Assembly (NCBI GenBank): GCA_037576215.1
Contig: JBANDB010000008.1
Location: 992,001-1,056,000, forward strand
Direction of reading: 5' to 3'
Length of the DNA stretch: 64,000 nucleotides
Source of the DNA: Armillaria gallica
Lineage: Eukaryota > Basidiomycota > Agaricomycetes > Agaricales > Physalacriaceae
A model generated the notes under the pieces. That model made no database searches and was not told the DNA's origin. It saw only the letters and a list, made by a program, of their open reading frames with translations. Positions 1 to 13,168 of this stretch are shown piece by piece; the stretch's first letter is position 1, and every line of letters begins with the position of its first letter. Both the position numbers and the translations under genes were made by a program.

Positions 1-289
1 TGATGTACAGATTCGGTTTCAGTGGTTAGTTATTTGGCCTATATGATGCAATTGATGATATACTCGCATCCAAGTTCGTTCAAGTTCAAGTTGCCATCGA
101 CGTAAATGAAGAATGGATGAGCACCATGAACTCAATCTTGAACGGCTCTGGCATGCCGCGCTCCATTAGTTCATTCAGCTCAAATCATGTCCCCTCAAGT
201 ACTACAACTATCCGTGATATTGTCGCTGGATTGTTCAGCATCTCGTCTCCTTCCAAACGTTTCGGAATAGACCTTCTGTCAGTTTACAC

Positions 290-1118
290 GTGACAGTGCC
301 ATTTTCGCCACTTCCTGGACTTGACTCATTCCCCGCCACCATACGCCAGCAGTTGGAGGGCTTCGTCTCGCGGTCTGCCCAGATAACAGCGATTTCTCCG
401 TATTTTCAACTTGTTTTCCAGTGTTGCGGTTCCCAAATCGAGCGCATCTACGAAAGACCTCTGGGAGCCACATGATTTTTCCAGTACTCAGTATTGTTTT
501 CCAGTGTTTCGAGTACTCCCACTTGAATCATCCTTGGCTTCCTTGACGGTAACCTTGCATGTGGGTCGCTCGCGTTTCGAACCAACTGCTGTTTCAGGAG
601 CTGTTTTAGATGGCATTTTCTGCCAGCTGAAATGTATTCAGTGCCATGATAATGCAAAGGTAGTGGAGTTTGTGTACCTCAGAGTTGGGAACGGCAACGG
701 CACCATCAGAATCGTCAGAGTCACTCGATCCGCTGTCCCCGTTGTCGGTCTCGAAATCGCTGTCCTCTGCATCATCATCATCGTTGATGTTAAGACTGCC
801 TTTACTATGTTCTCACCTTCTTACTCTTCTTCCGTCAGCGCTGCGGTTTTGAAACCACAGGCTTAGTGGTGATCCCAAATTTGTCCAGCTTCTCAACCTC
901 AAGGGCATCCTTCATCCGACCTGCCTTTGCACATTGTCCACGGCCGAGAGGTTCTGTTCAAGGAGATGACTTATTGAAGGCTGAAGCACAGGAGACATTG
1001 AATCATACATACCTTTGGGCCCTGCCATTGGCACTTTGTCATCCACATTGTGATAAAAGTTGATTTTCGAAGGGGATTTCAAGTTTCCGTCAGTGTCGAG
1101 GGCACACTGATCTGCCAT
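290..1118 (-). pseudogene. Decayed gene with acidic N-terminal region, hAT-transposase-like context
   Basis: Reading leftwards from an ATG at 1118, the first exon starts MADQCALDTDGNLKSPSK and stops at a GTATGT donor after GPKG. Further left come a stretch related to LEVEKLDKFGI (about 890), an acidic run of Asp, Glu and Ser (about 700-790) and a basic block with KRERPTCKVTV (about 540-600), each interrupted by stops. From memory, this order (short polar start, LEAEGLDEFG-like motif, acidic run, basic block) resembles the region upstream of hAT-type transposases in Agaricomycetes; this is an impression, not a search result. No catalytic domain is visible, so the unit is either truncated by the window edge or dead. 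The first exon and promoter lie in an inverted-repeat arm and recur at 4889 on the other strand. Confidence 0.35.
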
Positions 1119-1370
1119 GATGTTCAGAACGGGGTGATAAGTCTGCAGGAAAAAATACCGTTATATAGAACTCCTCTGGGCTACAATTGATGCGCATTTG
1201 ACAGGCGCACAGATCAGTTGGCAATTTATTTGACAATATGAGCAGGTGGTCTTAGGATGAAACAGGAGCAGAGCAGAAGCCAAGCAGGAGCAGGTATGGG
1301 GAAGAGCAAGCACTCTGTGATTGTAAGCATTAGAGCTTGATTAGAACGAGAGAAATAAAGTATACTTGCA
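975..1370. repeat. Left arm of a 396-bp near-perfect inverted repeat
   Basis: Base x of this arm pairs with base 6007-x of the right arm (4637-5032) without any gap. I found one mismatch (1360 against 4647). Homology fades over about ten more bases on the inner side and stops abruptly on the outer side at 975. The arm holds a promoter region, the ATG and the first splice donor of an outward-facing gene. The loop between the arms (1371-4636) contains all of UBP14. Confidence 0.93.
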
Positions 1371-1695
1371 TAATTGAACAGTTCATGGTGCCTGCGTGGT
1401 ACGATGCTAAGCGCTATGTATGATACGGTGCCGGTGCGAAGTCCTACTCACTGGCCGGTTGATGACTGTAAGCCTATACTATTGTTTTTGTATCGCATCT
1501 CACATCTCAAAGCGTCCCGGAGGCCGGAGGGAAAGCCTTGTACGAATCAAAAAATTGCGTCTGTCTCAGGCCGAGAGCCTAGAAGGGAGGAAATCGGGGA
1601 GCGGCGCCGGCGCCACCAGGATTATGTAAGGTAGCGGGCTTTGCCGCTCGCGGCCTTACTCGTTATTTGCATCCGACTCGTACTCCGCCATTTTC
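1371..1695. other. UBP14 5' flank
   Basis: This 325-bp stretch lies between the inner end of the left repeat arm and the UBP14 start codon. Short open frames cross it, but none resembles a protein. It presumably holds the UBP14 promoter, whose room is limited by the repeat. I see no clear TATA box. Confidence 0.5.
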
Positions 1696-4538
1696 ATGTC
1701 TTCTTGTTCTCACCTGGATCGGCTGTCACGCCTTCAACTGCCGCGACTGTCCCAGTCTGTTCAACGAGAAGAGTGTACGCAATGTTTTGACACTCAGGTA
1801 CAGTAGGCACAACAGCACCGAGTGGTGGTAGATCTGATGCGATCCCAAGACGACTCTCAAGGAATTGAAGTTTGCTTGACATGCTTCAATGGCGGCTGCC
1901 TCGATCCCGAACGACGCCACGCTCTTCTGCATGTCTCGAAGCATGGACACCCTTTCACTCTCAACATGAAACGCAAGTTGAAACGATCTGCGAAACGCGT
2001 ACATCGCGGTCCAGCTTCACAGTCGTTTTGCTTACAGACTTTTAGAATGAGGACGAGGAGCCACCGGCCAAAATGATGAAGCTCTCAAATGCGAAGGAAC
2101 GCGAAGAGGACAAGTACGATTACCAGACAGTCGTGAAGTGCTGGCAATGTGATAGTAGTAATGGTGCGGAACTTCGAGAAGCGACGAAGAACCCTCAGGT
2201 ATGCAGCATTTCTATCGAATTATTACCATCCTCCAATAGTTTTTAGGTTCGGGCACTGGTGCAAGGCGTGATGCAATCCATGTCATCCGCTAGACAGCCC
2301 GAAGTCAAAGCCTGGGAAGAAGAGATTCTACCCTGTGAACACACCCTTACTCTGGAACAGTTTGCTAATGGTCCCATCCCTGCTTCCGGCCTCGCTCACT
2401 GCTCGTCTTGCCATTTAAAGGAGAATCTATGGTTGTGCCTGACCTGTGGCTCACTTGGCTGTGGTCGCCAGCAATTCGGCGGCGCAGGCGGTAACGGACA
2501 TGGTTTGGCCCATTACGAAGCTACCCAACACCCAGTCAGCGTCAAGCTCGGAACCGTTACCCCAGAAGGCGGCGCCGACGTTTACTGCTACCAATGCAAC
2601 GACTCTAAGCTTGATCCTGAACTGGCTTCTGATCTAGCAACGTTCGGAATTAACATTCAGACACAGACGAAAACAGAGAAGAGCCTGACAGAGCTGCAAA
2701 CCGAGCACAACCTAAAATATGACTTTTCTCTTACTGATGACGGCGGAAAAGCCCTTGAGCCGGTCTGCGGTCCTGGATTGACTGGTCTATCCAACCTCGG
2801 AAACAGGTATAGTGGTCAAACTCCAAGTCAGGAGTTTTTCTGACGACGCTTGTTAGCTGCTATATGGCTTCGGTGCTTCAAACCATTTTCTCTCTTCCCG
2901 CATTTCAACAGCGGTACGGCGCGTTTGCCGAGCACCATGCTGCGGCATGCACAGAATCTTTGCCCGCCGAATGCATTGAATGCCAGATGCACAAGGTAGC
3001 AGATGGTCTACTGAGTGGACGATACTCTCATCCGGCACATTATGTGTCCTCTCCCGAGGCAGATACCACGACACCCGTGTTTCAAGCTGGTATCAAACCA
3101 ACCGGGTTCCAAGCTCTCATTGAAAAAAGAGATGAAGAGTTCTCGACTGTGAAGCAGGACTCGGAAGAGTTCTTTACGCACCTGCTTACTGCGCTACGAC
3201 GGGACGGGCACAAACATAAAGATCGTGCCGAGCCAGGTTTGTTCAGCTTCTCCGGTAAAAGAGGATGCTGATGATCAGCCTCCTTATAGACGCGACGTCG
3301 GTGTTTGCTTATGGTATGGAGCAAAGACTGCAGTGCAGCGACTGCAAAAAGGTCAGGTATAGAGTGGATAATATGGATGTTGTCAGTGTATCCTTTCCTG
3401 CTGTGGAGAAGGGCAAAGATGCCGATGGAAAGACGCTCTATGAGGAGGTCCAGCTGTGGCAATGCCTAGAGTCACTACTCGGTGTCGACGCCCTAGAATA
3501 CTCTTGCCCGTCTTGTCAAAAATCAGTTCACACTTTCAGGTAGGTATTCACTCTGTTTTGGAAATGCTCTATTTGCTGAGGTTACGTATACAGACAGAGC
3601 AAGTTTGCCTCTTTCCCCGACGTACTTGTTGTTCACACCAAAAAATTCCAACTGGTGAACTGGGTTCCAGCGAAACTTGACATACCTGTTCTACTACCTG
3701 TCGGAGACGAGCTCCAGTTCACGGACAATCAGCTGGGGCATGGATTGCAAGCCGACGAAGTCGCATTACCGGAGAACGAAGCTGGTAATGCCCTCGTCTT
3801 CTATTCACTGTCTCCCTATTTAATCGAAACTACAGCATCTACAACACTACCGGAATTCAATGAGGCTGCAATGGCGCAGTTGGAAGCGATGGGCTTGCCG
3901 GTTGTTCATTGCCAGAAGGCTTTGCTTGCTACTGGAAACAGCGACCCTGAAGCCGCTATGGAGTGGTTGTTCGGCCACATGGAGGATCCAGGTGCGTATA
4001 CCATTAGCGCACTATCTCGGGTGCTAACACTGCTTCAGATATCGATGATCCTATTCAGCCTACCTCATCTTCTGCTGCTGCTTTTGAGCCATCTCCCGAT
4101 CAAGTTAGCATGCTGTCGGATATGGGTTTCACTCCTGCACAAGCGAGGAAGGCTCTTCGGGAAACCGTACGTTCTATTGTCCTTTTGGCGGATGATATCC
4201 TCTGAGGCCAAATATTCTTATAGGCAGGCAACGCCGAACGAGCTGTAGAGTGGCTGTTTAACCATCCCGACGACTCTGGCGAAGACAGTAGTGCGCCGGC
4301 GGCTGCTCAAACCTCAGAGCCGGTCATTGGAGGGTCAAAGACGGTACCAGCGATCTACAAGCTGAAGGCCTTCATCTCTCACACGGGACCGTCCATGCAT
4401 TCCGGCCATTATGTGGCACATATCAAGGTCGGAGACCAGTGGGTGTTCTTCAACGATGAGAGGGTCGTTAAAGCCGATGATGAAAGTGTGAAAGATTGGA
4501 AGAAGCTGGCGTATCTGTATATTTTTGAGAAAGTCTGA
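1696..4538 (+). CDS. UBP14: Ubiquitin C-terminal hydrolase of the UBP14/USP5 (isopeptidase T) type
   Basis: This enzyme disassembles free polyubiquitin chains and so recycles ubiquitin in cytosol and nucleus. Nine exons are visible: 1696-1797, 1850-1998, 2046-2198, 2247-2806, 2857-3236, 3290-3539, 3594-3991, 4039-4166, 4224-4538. In order they encode an N-terminal ECTQCF and CFNGGC zinc-binding region, a second zf-UBP finger (CEHTL, HCSSCH, CGSLGCGR), the Cys box GLSNLGNSCYM with catalytic Cys at 2858-2860, two UBA domains (about 3870-3990 and 4110-4260), and the His box SGHYVAH with FFND. Total length is about 811 residues, usual for the family. The start gives a plausible N-terminus just before the ECTQCF motif. 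Exon 1 and exon 2 join in frame only if one base, probably a G of CAGG|GTACAG, is missing near 1798; with it the exons sum to a multiple of three. Confidence 0.95.
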
Positions 4539-4636
4539 TCCCGTTTGGGGGTTTGTGTGTACGATAGAATGAAAGAGACAAGATATCATCAGTGTATTAT
4601 TTGTCAGAAGGAAGGAAGTTGGTTTTCGTTCAATGC

Positions 4637-5032
4637 TGCAAGTATAATTTATTTCTCTCGTTCTAATCAAGCTCTAATGCTTACAATCACAGAGTGCTTG
4701 CTCTTCCCCATACCTGCTCCTGCTTGGCTTCTGCTCTGCTCCTGTTTCATCCTAAGACCACCTGCTCATATTGTCAAATAAATTGCCAACTGATCTGTGC
4801 GCCTGTCAAATGCGCATCAATTGTAGCCCAGAGGAGTTCTATATAACGGTATTTTTTCCTGCAGACTTATCACCCCGTTCTGAACATCATGGCAGATCAG
4901 TGTGCCCTCGACACTGACGGAAACTTGAAATCCCCTTCGAAAATCAACTTTTATCACAATGTGGATGACAAAGTGCCAATGGCAGGGCCCAAAGGTATGT
5001 ATGATTCAATGTCTCCTGTGCTTCAGCCTTCA
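4637..5032. repeat. Right arm of the 396-bp inverted repeat
   Basis: This is the reverse complement of 975-1370 with one mismatch seen. The inner end begins about 100 bp after the UBP14 stop codon, so the UBP14 3' UTR probably enters the arm. The outer end at 5032 falls inside the first intron of the outward-facing gene. Beyond it the sequence jumps to AAATTTGGGATC, which in the left copy lies some 80 bp further on, so one copy has a deletion or the other an insertion. Confidence 0.93.
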
Positions 5033-5098
5033 CAAATTTGGGATCGCTACTGGAAAACTGCCACTTCATTATATGAGTACTGGGTAAGCTCCCCATAG
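4889..5098 (+). pseudogene. Second copy of the MADQ gene start, fused to unrelated sequence
   Basis: The ATG at 4889 opens the same first exon as the minus-strand copy at 1118, ending at the donor after 4994. Past 5032 homology to the left copy is lost; the open frame runs through the intron and stops at 5098. Sequence to about 5400 contains short coding-like pieces in shifting frames (for example a PNVLIETYGNVPIMPVYLE stretch near 5255-5310) that I cannot assign. It is probably a broken gene whose promoter and first exon survive because they sit in the repeat arm. Confidence 0.4.
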
Positions 5099-5698
5099 AA
5101 TCATGTAGCTCCCAGTTTAGTGTCTGTCTTGTAGATGATGCGAAACTTTACAAGGTGACACTCTCGCGTACGTTCAACCTTGGTCCTTCGCACTATTCCA
5201 CATCTATCAAACTTTTGTCTAGTGGCCATTGCTGGAAGATCCTACTGAAAACCCGAACGTACTCATCGAAACATATGGCAACGTGCCGATCATGCCTGTT
5301 TATCTGGAGATTCGGTCCCCTTGCTGATGGTCATTTCATGGTTGATAAAAGGATAGAACTTGAACAAACGTTCACTTGGCGCTTTCCTTTTATGCGGATC
5401 TTCTCACACAAAAAACTGCATTGACGAGCCTCTATTCAAATATGGGTGTAGAATGTTGAGAAAACCGTGTTTATAATTGTACCGTTTTACTTCCGTTACT
5501 TCGCCGTGGGGAAGGAAACTTTCAGCAAGGCTCTTGGTATAGCGTGTGGGATGACAGCGTGGGCGGGCATGATAGGCATGCATACGGATGGGTTCGAGTC
5601 GACGTACCATCCGTCGTTGCGACATCGTGACTCGGATCGTGAAACCGTACTGATCGTGGTCCCAGGTCTACTGAATCCATCCTTAGCTATCCACCATC
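5099..5698. other. Unassigned stretch before the BTB gene
   Basis: No intact reading frame is recognisable. Coding-like fragments near 5160-5330 may be relics of the gene whose start lies in the repeat arm. The last 250 bp presumably hold the BTB gene promoter. Confidence 0.4.
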
Positions 5699-6518
5699 AT
5701 GTCGTTGCACATACAATCTGTCCTTGAATTCAATTCCGCTGATGCTGATATCTTTCTCAATGTGGAGGATTCTAGCAATCAGAAAGACAGTTTGCAGTTC
5801 ACAAGTGTATACTGTCTACATTAGCATCCCCTTTCTTTAGAGACATGTTCTCGCTGCCGCAGCCCTCTGCCGCTCAAGCAGCCGAGCTCGACATACCTTC
5901 AATTGACATGCCAGAATCCGTGGACGTCCTGTATACGCTCTTGCAGTACATCTACCCTGTTCCTAACCCTATTATACTCTCTTTGGGCAAACTTGTCCCC
6001 GTGCTCGAAGCGGCATAAAGTACGACATTCTTGTCGCTGTCGATTCGCTTCGCAAGCAGCTCATTTCTACCGAGAATCTCACCGAAGATCCATTGTGGAT
6101 CTACGCAATCGCTTCTCGATATGACCTTCAGGAAGAGATCAGGATTGCTGCCAAATACACATTGAAGAGGAATGTTCTCGATTGTCCTCTCTCCGATGAC
6201 TTGAAGCATATCACAGCTATGACTATCTTTGTTTGCTCGATTTGCATCGGCGCCATGTTCACGCAACCCAACAAGCTTTATTCAATTAGAGACAGCTATG
6301 GTTGTGGATCACAAATGTAGTGGTTGGTGGTGGTCTAGGTATGAGAAGGCAGCAAAGATGGAACTGCACAAAGACCTTCGACCGACGTTATCTTCAGTCG
6401 GTCTTTCATATCCCCCTGCGTCACTTGGTGCCATGATTGTCACGCCAGCGTGTATCTTACCCTTCCACGCTTCAAACGAGTCAAGGAAGACATTGATGCA
6501 CTTCCCTTTATGGTGTAG
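5699..6518 (+). CDS. BTB/POZ-domain protein, reading frame interrupted five times
   Basis: The product resembles agaricomycete BTB proteins that probably act as adaptors for cullin ubiquitin ligases or in protein assembly. Recognisable blocks in order are NSADADIFLNVED, FAVHKCILSTLASPFFRDMFSLP (the BTB core), LYTLLQYIYPV, KYDILVAVDSLRKQLIS, LLDLHRRHVHA, a WWWSRYEKAAKMELHK block, and a PRFKRVKEDIDALPFMV end with stop at 6516-6518. These blocks lie in different frames. Each break needs one extra base: an A near 5783, an A near 6015, a T near 6218, a T near 6277 and an A near 6370. No premature stop remains once these are allowed for. It could be a young pseudogene, but the uniform pattern points to assembly error. 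No intron is evident. Confidence 0.75.
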
Positions 6519-6798
6519 GCGGCCAAACGTCGAGACAGCGGGGTCCTCGCAGTGGGTATGTTTGCTGTCAATGTTATTAGCTATAAAATGTCATTTGCCA
6601 TCCTTTCTGCGAACGCGGCTCGGATCATATGCCAATAAAAGAGCAGACCAAGAACCGAGTAGAAATTTGACGGAGGACGGGCCGCGGCGTAGATGTGGCT
6701 TCCGCTGATCTCTTATCTGAACGCGTCCGCGTTATATTTATACCGTGACTCGTTATTGTGCTTGATCTTCTTCCTCCCACTTTCACACAACCAGAACG
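6519..6798. other. Intergenic region and PUT2 promoter
   Basis: No gene is visible in this gap between the BTB stop and PUT2. A T/A-rich motif at 6733-6742 could be the PUT2 core promoter. Confidence 0.5.
6733..6742 (+). promoter_or_regulatory. TATA-like box of PUT2
   Basis: TATATTTATA lies about 57 bp upstream of the PUT2 ATG in otherwise GC-richer sequence. The distance fits a fungal TATA box with a short leader. There is no expression evidence. Confidence 0.4.
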
Positions 6799-8975
<2,177 letters not shown>

Positions 8976-9650
8976 AAAAGAAATAAGGTGAAGTTGTAAT
9001 TGTAAAATGTTTATCTTGTATCGTTTAACACAGTCGAAATTGTACAACTTGTGTATGAATTGATATTTGGTATTTGATTGGTAGCCTACGGGGCATGAGA
9101 TTCTGACGTTCCGGCAGGAGATGAGAGAGTGAGGTGAGAACTAGTGCCTATTGCGACTTATGATATCAAACTCTTTATCTTTGCCTTTTCAGGGACGTTG
9201 CCAAACTCTATTGCGGATGAACCTCTGATTCTCACAGCGATCCTCGAAGGCATCTCGGAGCGTCATGCATGGCATCAAAGAGTCCGACGAATCACGCTGA
9301 GTTATACATTCTGGACTCAATACTCCGCTTCGCATAATGTGCGCTTGATATTCGGTGTTAATAATCTCAATGTGACTTGACTGATAGACCGTTTAGCTGA
9401 ATCAATGGCTCATAAGTCTGATCCGCTATGCCCCTCTGGACGCTAAAATTACCACAACCTTTCCGGACTGGCAGGCACTGGTAGCCCATCTTCGGAAAAT
9501 TAGTCGTCATGGCGCCTCAACTTCGGCTTGTGTGTGACAAAGGCTCGACTGCCTCGAGCAGATGGTCTCTTCAGCTAAGCCTCTTCATGGACAGTATTTA
9601 AAGGACACCAGCATCCTAGTCGATCTCCCAGTAGTGCATACAGGCTCAGT
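8976..9650. other. Intergenic region, PUT2 to AA9
   Basis: The first part is the PUT2 3' flank. An open stretch at about 9190-9380 is preceded by a splice-acceptor-like TTTTCAG and reads SIADEPLILTAILEGISERH, but I cannot link it to a family and find no start or partner exon. The last 60 bp are the AA9 promoter and leader. Confidence 0.4.
9595..9602 (+). promoter_or_regulatory. TATA-like box of the AA9 gene
   Basis: TATTTAAA lies about 50 bp upstream of the AA9 ATG. Strong TATA boxes are common on inducible fungal CAZyme genes. Support is positional only. Confidence 0.45.
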
Positions 9651-10765
9651 ATGAAGCTCGCATTATCCATCCTTACCGCAGCGGCAGTCGCCAATGCCCA
9701 CTGTGAGTGTTCATCACCTCGAAGGTCGCTCGATAACTAACGGTGCTCGGACAGTCACCATGCAGTATACGTGGATCAACGGCGTACGTAGCATTTCCAT
9801 TCCACATTTTTCAAAGCCAGCGGAATTGATCGTTGCTTAGGTTGATCAAGGCCTGAACACGTACATACGCGTTCCTCCAAACAACAACCCGGTGACGGAC
9901 GTGACGTCCACCGACCTCACCTGCAACGTGAACGGTCTTTCTGGCGCTGGTGTCGCAACCGCAACCATTGCCGCTGGTACAAACATCACGTATGTGCGAT
10001 TCGCGTTTGATCTGGAGGATGGAGGTATTGAATACGCTCTTCATTCGTTCATAGGCTTGAGTGGCACCAACATGCCCAGCGGACAGGTGAAGATGCCATC
10101 TCCGGGGGACACAAGGGACCGGTGCAGGTCTACATTGCCCCTGCAGCCTCAGCGGGCACAGCTTCAGCCTTCAGCGGACAAGGGTCCGTATGGACCAAGA
10201 TTATTCTTCGGGTCTTTTGAATCCTACGACTCAAGAATGGGCGACTGATGTCGTTAACGCTAATAACGGTAAGAATTCTGGCGTGATAGATATCCGCGAG
10301 CCGCCGCTTACAGAGACGTTTGTTTGTAGGCAAACACAGTGTTGTGATTCCATCGTCCCTTCCTGCTGGGGATTATCTCATTCGAGGAGAGATTGTGCGT
10401 GATTAATTCGGGACTGACCGCATTTGCTAAGGTATATATCTCTGGCAGATTGCCCTACACGTCGCTCAAAGCTACCCTGGAGCTCAGTTCTACATCGGTG
10501 AGTAGTCGTTACTTCTCCACGCTCTGGGAACTGATTCACATGGATGAAGGATGCGCCCAGGTAAAGATTACTGGCGGCGGATCCGCAAAGCCACCTACTA
10601 TAGCTCTTCCGGGAGCTTACAAGGGATCGGACCCTGGTATCACTGTGCGTATCAGCCGTAGACTTTGGGACCTCTCACGCAGTACTAATGCGCCATTCGT
10701 AGATAAACATCTACAACAATTTGAAGAGCTACACCGCTCCCGGTGGAAACGTCTGGTCAGGATAA
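9651..10765 (+). CDS. AA9 lytic polysaccharide monooxygenase (former GH61), secreted
   Basis: A copper enzyme that cleaves cellulose oxidatively outside the cell. The first exon (9651-9702) encodes a signal peptide, MKLALSILTAAAVANA, followed at once by the His (9699-9701) that would be the mature N-terminus and first copper ligand. Later blocks are FTMQYTWINGVDQG, LTCNVNG, LEWHQHAQ, SGGHKGPVQVYIAP with the second His, SYPGAQFYIGCAQ with the axial Tyr, and a short end GGNVWSG with stop at 10763-10765. There is no linker or CBM1. At least six short introns break the gene. The frame slips near 10201: AAG ATT ATT should read AAG ATT TAT TCT, one T short. Everything else fits a complete protein of roughly 235 residues, so an assembly error is more likely than a pseudogene. 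Confidence 0.92.
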
Positions 10766-11591
10766 GCGTCGCGCAGGATGGTTCTTGCCCGTTCGACTTG
10801 CACGATGGCCTTACGCATCATCCTCGACGTGATAATTTATACATAGTTCCCAGCTGTCGTATTGTATTCACTGAATTGACTTGCACATCGGAATTGAGGG
10901 AAAATGGGTTGTACTGCCTGAGTGCACAATAATTCATGATGGCTACTCCTGAAGACGTTTGGGTACTATCCAGAGAATTTAGTGAGAGGAAACAATCTTA
11001 GTGGTTTCGTTCAATTCTTCTGCTCGCGGCGAGTAAGGACGAAAACGGCATTTCTACCTCGAACGGTCAATATTCATATGTATTTTGAGTGTTTTGAATC
11101 GTTTTAATCGTTACTCCTCTCTTGAAAAACTCGTACGATGGCGATCCTATAGACGTGATAAAGGTTGGATGCAAAGGAAGCTTGAAGGACGTATTCAGTG
11201 ATATCGGATGTCGCGCCGTCTCGCCGGCACCTTGCTTTCATCAACCATCATGAACATTTCAAAAAATCCCGTTCTTCATCCTATCGGGACACCAATGTAG
11301 TGTTCGATACTGACGAATAAGTCATATGCCGTCGATCAGCTTCGCGGGGAAATGCTATCAGATCCGGTTACAATATATCAAGGATCATCTAGGACTTGGC
11401 ACTTGCAAGGTTGCACCTTGAGGAGGCGTTGAAACGGCCCGGAATTTGGAAGCGCTATGTTCTTCAAGGTCTCATGATTCTGGGCCTTGGGGGAGGAGAG
11501 AAGGTCTATGATATCTCATGATTATATCCAGGCCTGACTGCATACCGCAGGTTAAAAGCAGGAAGGCTGACGTAGCATTCCAACCGCACCC
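10766..11591. other. Intergenic region, AA9 to GH43
   Basis: About 830 bp without a recognisable gene on either strand. It includes the AA9 3' flank and the GH43 promoter. I see no repeats. Confidence 0.5.
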
Positions 11592-12944
11592 ATGCTTATT
11601 TGGACTATCTTGTTGGCTTGCTGTGTCCTTGTTCCTGCTCTTCTGGAACGGGTAGGTCATGACATATCACACCATGCTTTGAATCTGTTCAACGTGAATG
11701 CTAGAGGCAAGACGAAGGAAAGGCTGGATATGGATTTATCTATTTTATCGGCGAGAAATACTCCAACGGTATGTCTTTGCATCTGATGGTGCTCGATGCG
11801 ACTCACTGCCTGGATATCAATTAGGCGAGCAAATATATTTTGGTGGGTATTGTGTCCATCGGAGACTGATTAGGTGAATGATTCCTATAGCCGTCAGCAA
11901 TGGGAATACTCCGGCCTCTTGGTCCCTTGTCAATGGTGGTAGCCCAGTGCTGACATCAGCGCTTGGAGATAAGGGTGTTCGTGACCCGTACATTTTCCAG
12001 CACCCTACGACGGGCGTGTTCTATGTAGTGGCCACGGACTTGAAGGTTTACGGTAGCGGAAAATCCTGGGATGCTCTGAGCAGAAACGGAAGCCGCTACC
12101 TCTCCATTTGGGAGTCTTCCGACCTAGTAACTTGGTCCGATCAGAGGCTTGTTGAAGTCTCTCCACCGGAGGCGAGTCTGTCCCGAGCTAAGTTCATAAT
12201 TTTGTGGAAACACATGCTTACGAATGCTCCAGGCAGGCATGTCCTGGGCTCCGGAAGCAACATGGGACCCTGATGCCCAGCATTTCATCGTCTACTGGGC
12301 AAGCAATTTGTTCGCAGCCAATGATACCGCTCACAGTGGCTCCACTTATTCTCGTCTTCTGTACGCGAACACGACTGATTTCATTACGTTTACCGAAGCT
12401 GAAGTTTGGATCGACCGTGGTGCACCCAATATCGATACCACCGTCTGCAAAGATCCCATCTCGGGTTATTATCATCGGTTCAGCAAAGCATACAGTACGA
12501 AAGTCATCCAAGAACGCTCATTGAATATGTTCGGTACCTGGGAACTTGTCTTTGAGGGCATCGGGTACGCTGATCATGGTCAAGTCGAAGGGCCTTTATG
12601 CTTCGTCGACAATCTCAATTCCTCCTTTTTCACGTCTGGGTTGATGACATAGCTGATCTTGCTGGAGAAGTGCAAGGATATCTACCCTACCAAACAGGTT
12701 CATTCATAGGTTGTCCGTCTACATGAGCCACTTCTGAAGGAAGCTTTTTGCAGATAACATTTCATTGGGAGTCTGGACAATGAGCACAGGTTATACCTTA
12801 CCATCCGACCCTCGGCATGGAACAGTTTTTGCTCTTACTGCCAGGTGATTGTCCTTATACTACTTAATAATGAAACCGATAATTTGGCTGACTGGCTATC
12901 GCAGCGAAATGGCTAACCTGGCTTCTGTAACGACCGTAATTTGA
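11592..12944 (+). CDS. Glycoside hydrolase family 43-like secreted protein
   Basis: Likely an exo- or endo-acting hydrolase of arabinan or related hemicellulose outside the cell. Exon 1 encodes a signal peptide (MLIWTILLACCVLVPALL). Then come GYGFIYFIGEKYSNG, GEQIYFAVSNGNTPASW, GDKGVRDPYIFQHP (the catalytic Asp of the family sits in the RDP motif), SIWESSDLVTW, SWAPEATWDP, TTVCKDPISGYYHRF, HGQVEGPL, and an end block RHGTVFALTASEMANL with stop at 12942-12944. Five-bladed propeller order is preserved. Introns sit at about 11650-11704, 11775-11824, 11839-11889, 12174-12235, 12702-12754 and 12846-12903. One frame slip at the T run 12626-12630 (SSFFHVWVDD needs one more T) separates the last third; the downstream frame is otherwise clean. 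The subfamily and substrate cannot be set by eye. Confidence 0.85.
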
Positions 12945-13168
12945 ACTCTAATGAAATGTTGTTTATATCTGGGATATGTTATACATAAATCCTACTTCAA
13001 TCCGAATTGTGTTTCCTCTTTGTTGACTCACGAAAGTGCCGTTGCCGCGATTGCGGGTTTGAAGATTTAGCCCCTGTCTGTGTTGGGCCACGTGCTCTCT
13101 TTTTTTTCCTTTTCCATTCGGAGTTCTTCTTCATCTGACGTCCAACCGTCCACTCTTCCCCACTAGAT

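Noticed and set aside
1420..1634. Overlapping short plus-strand frames upstream of UBP14
   Set aside because: They lie in the promoter region, show no homology and end before the UBP14 start.
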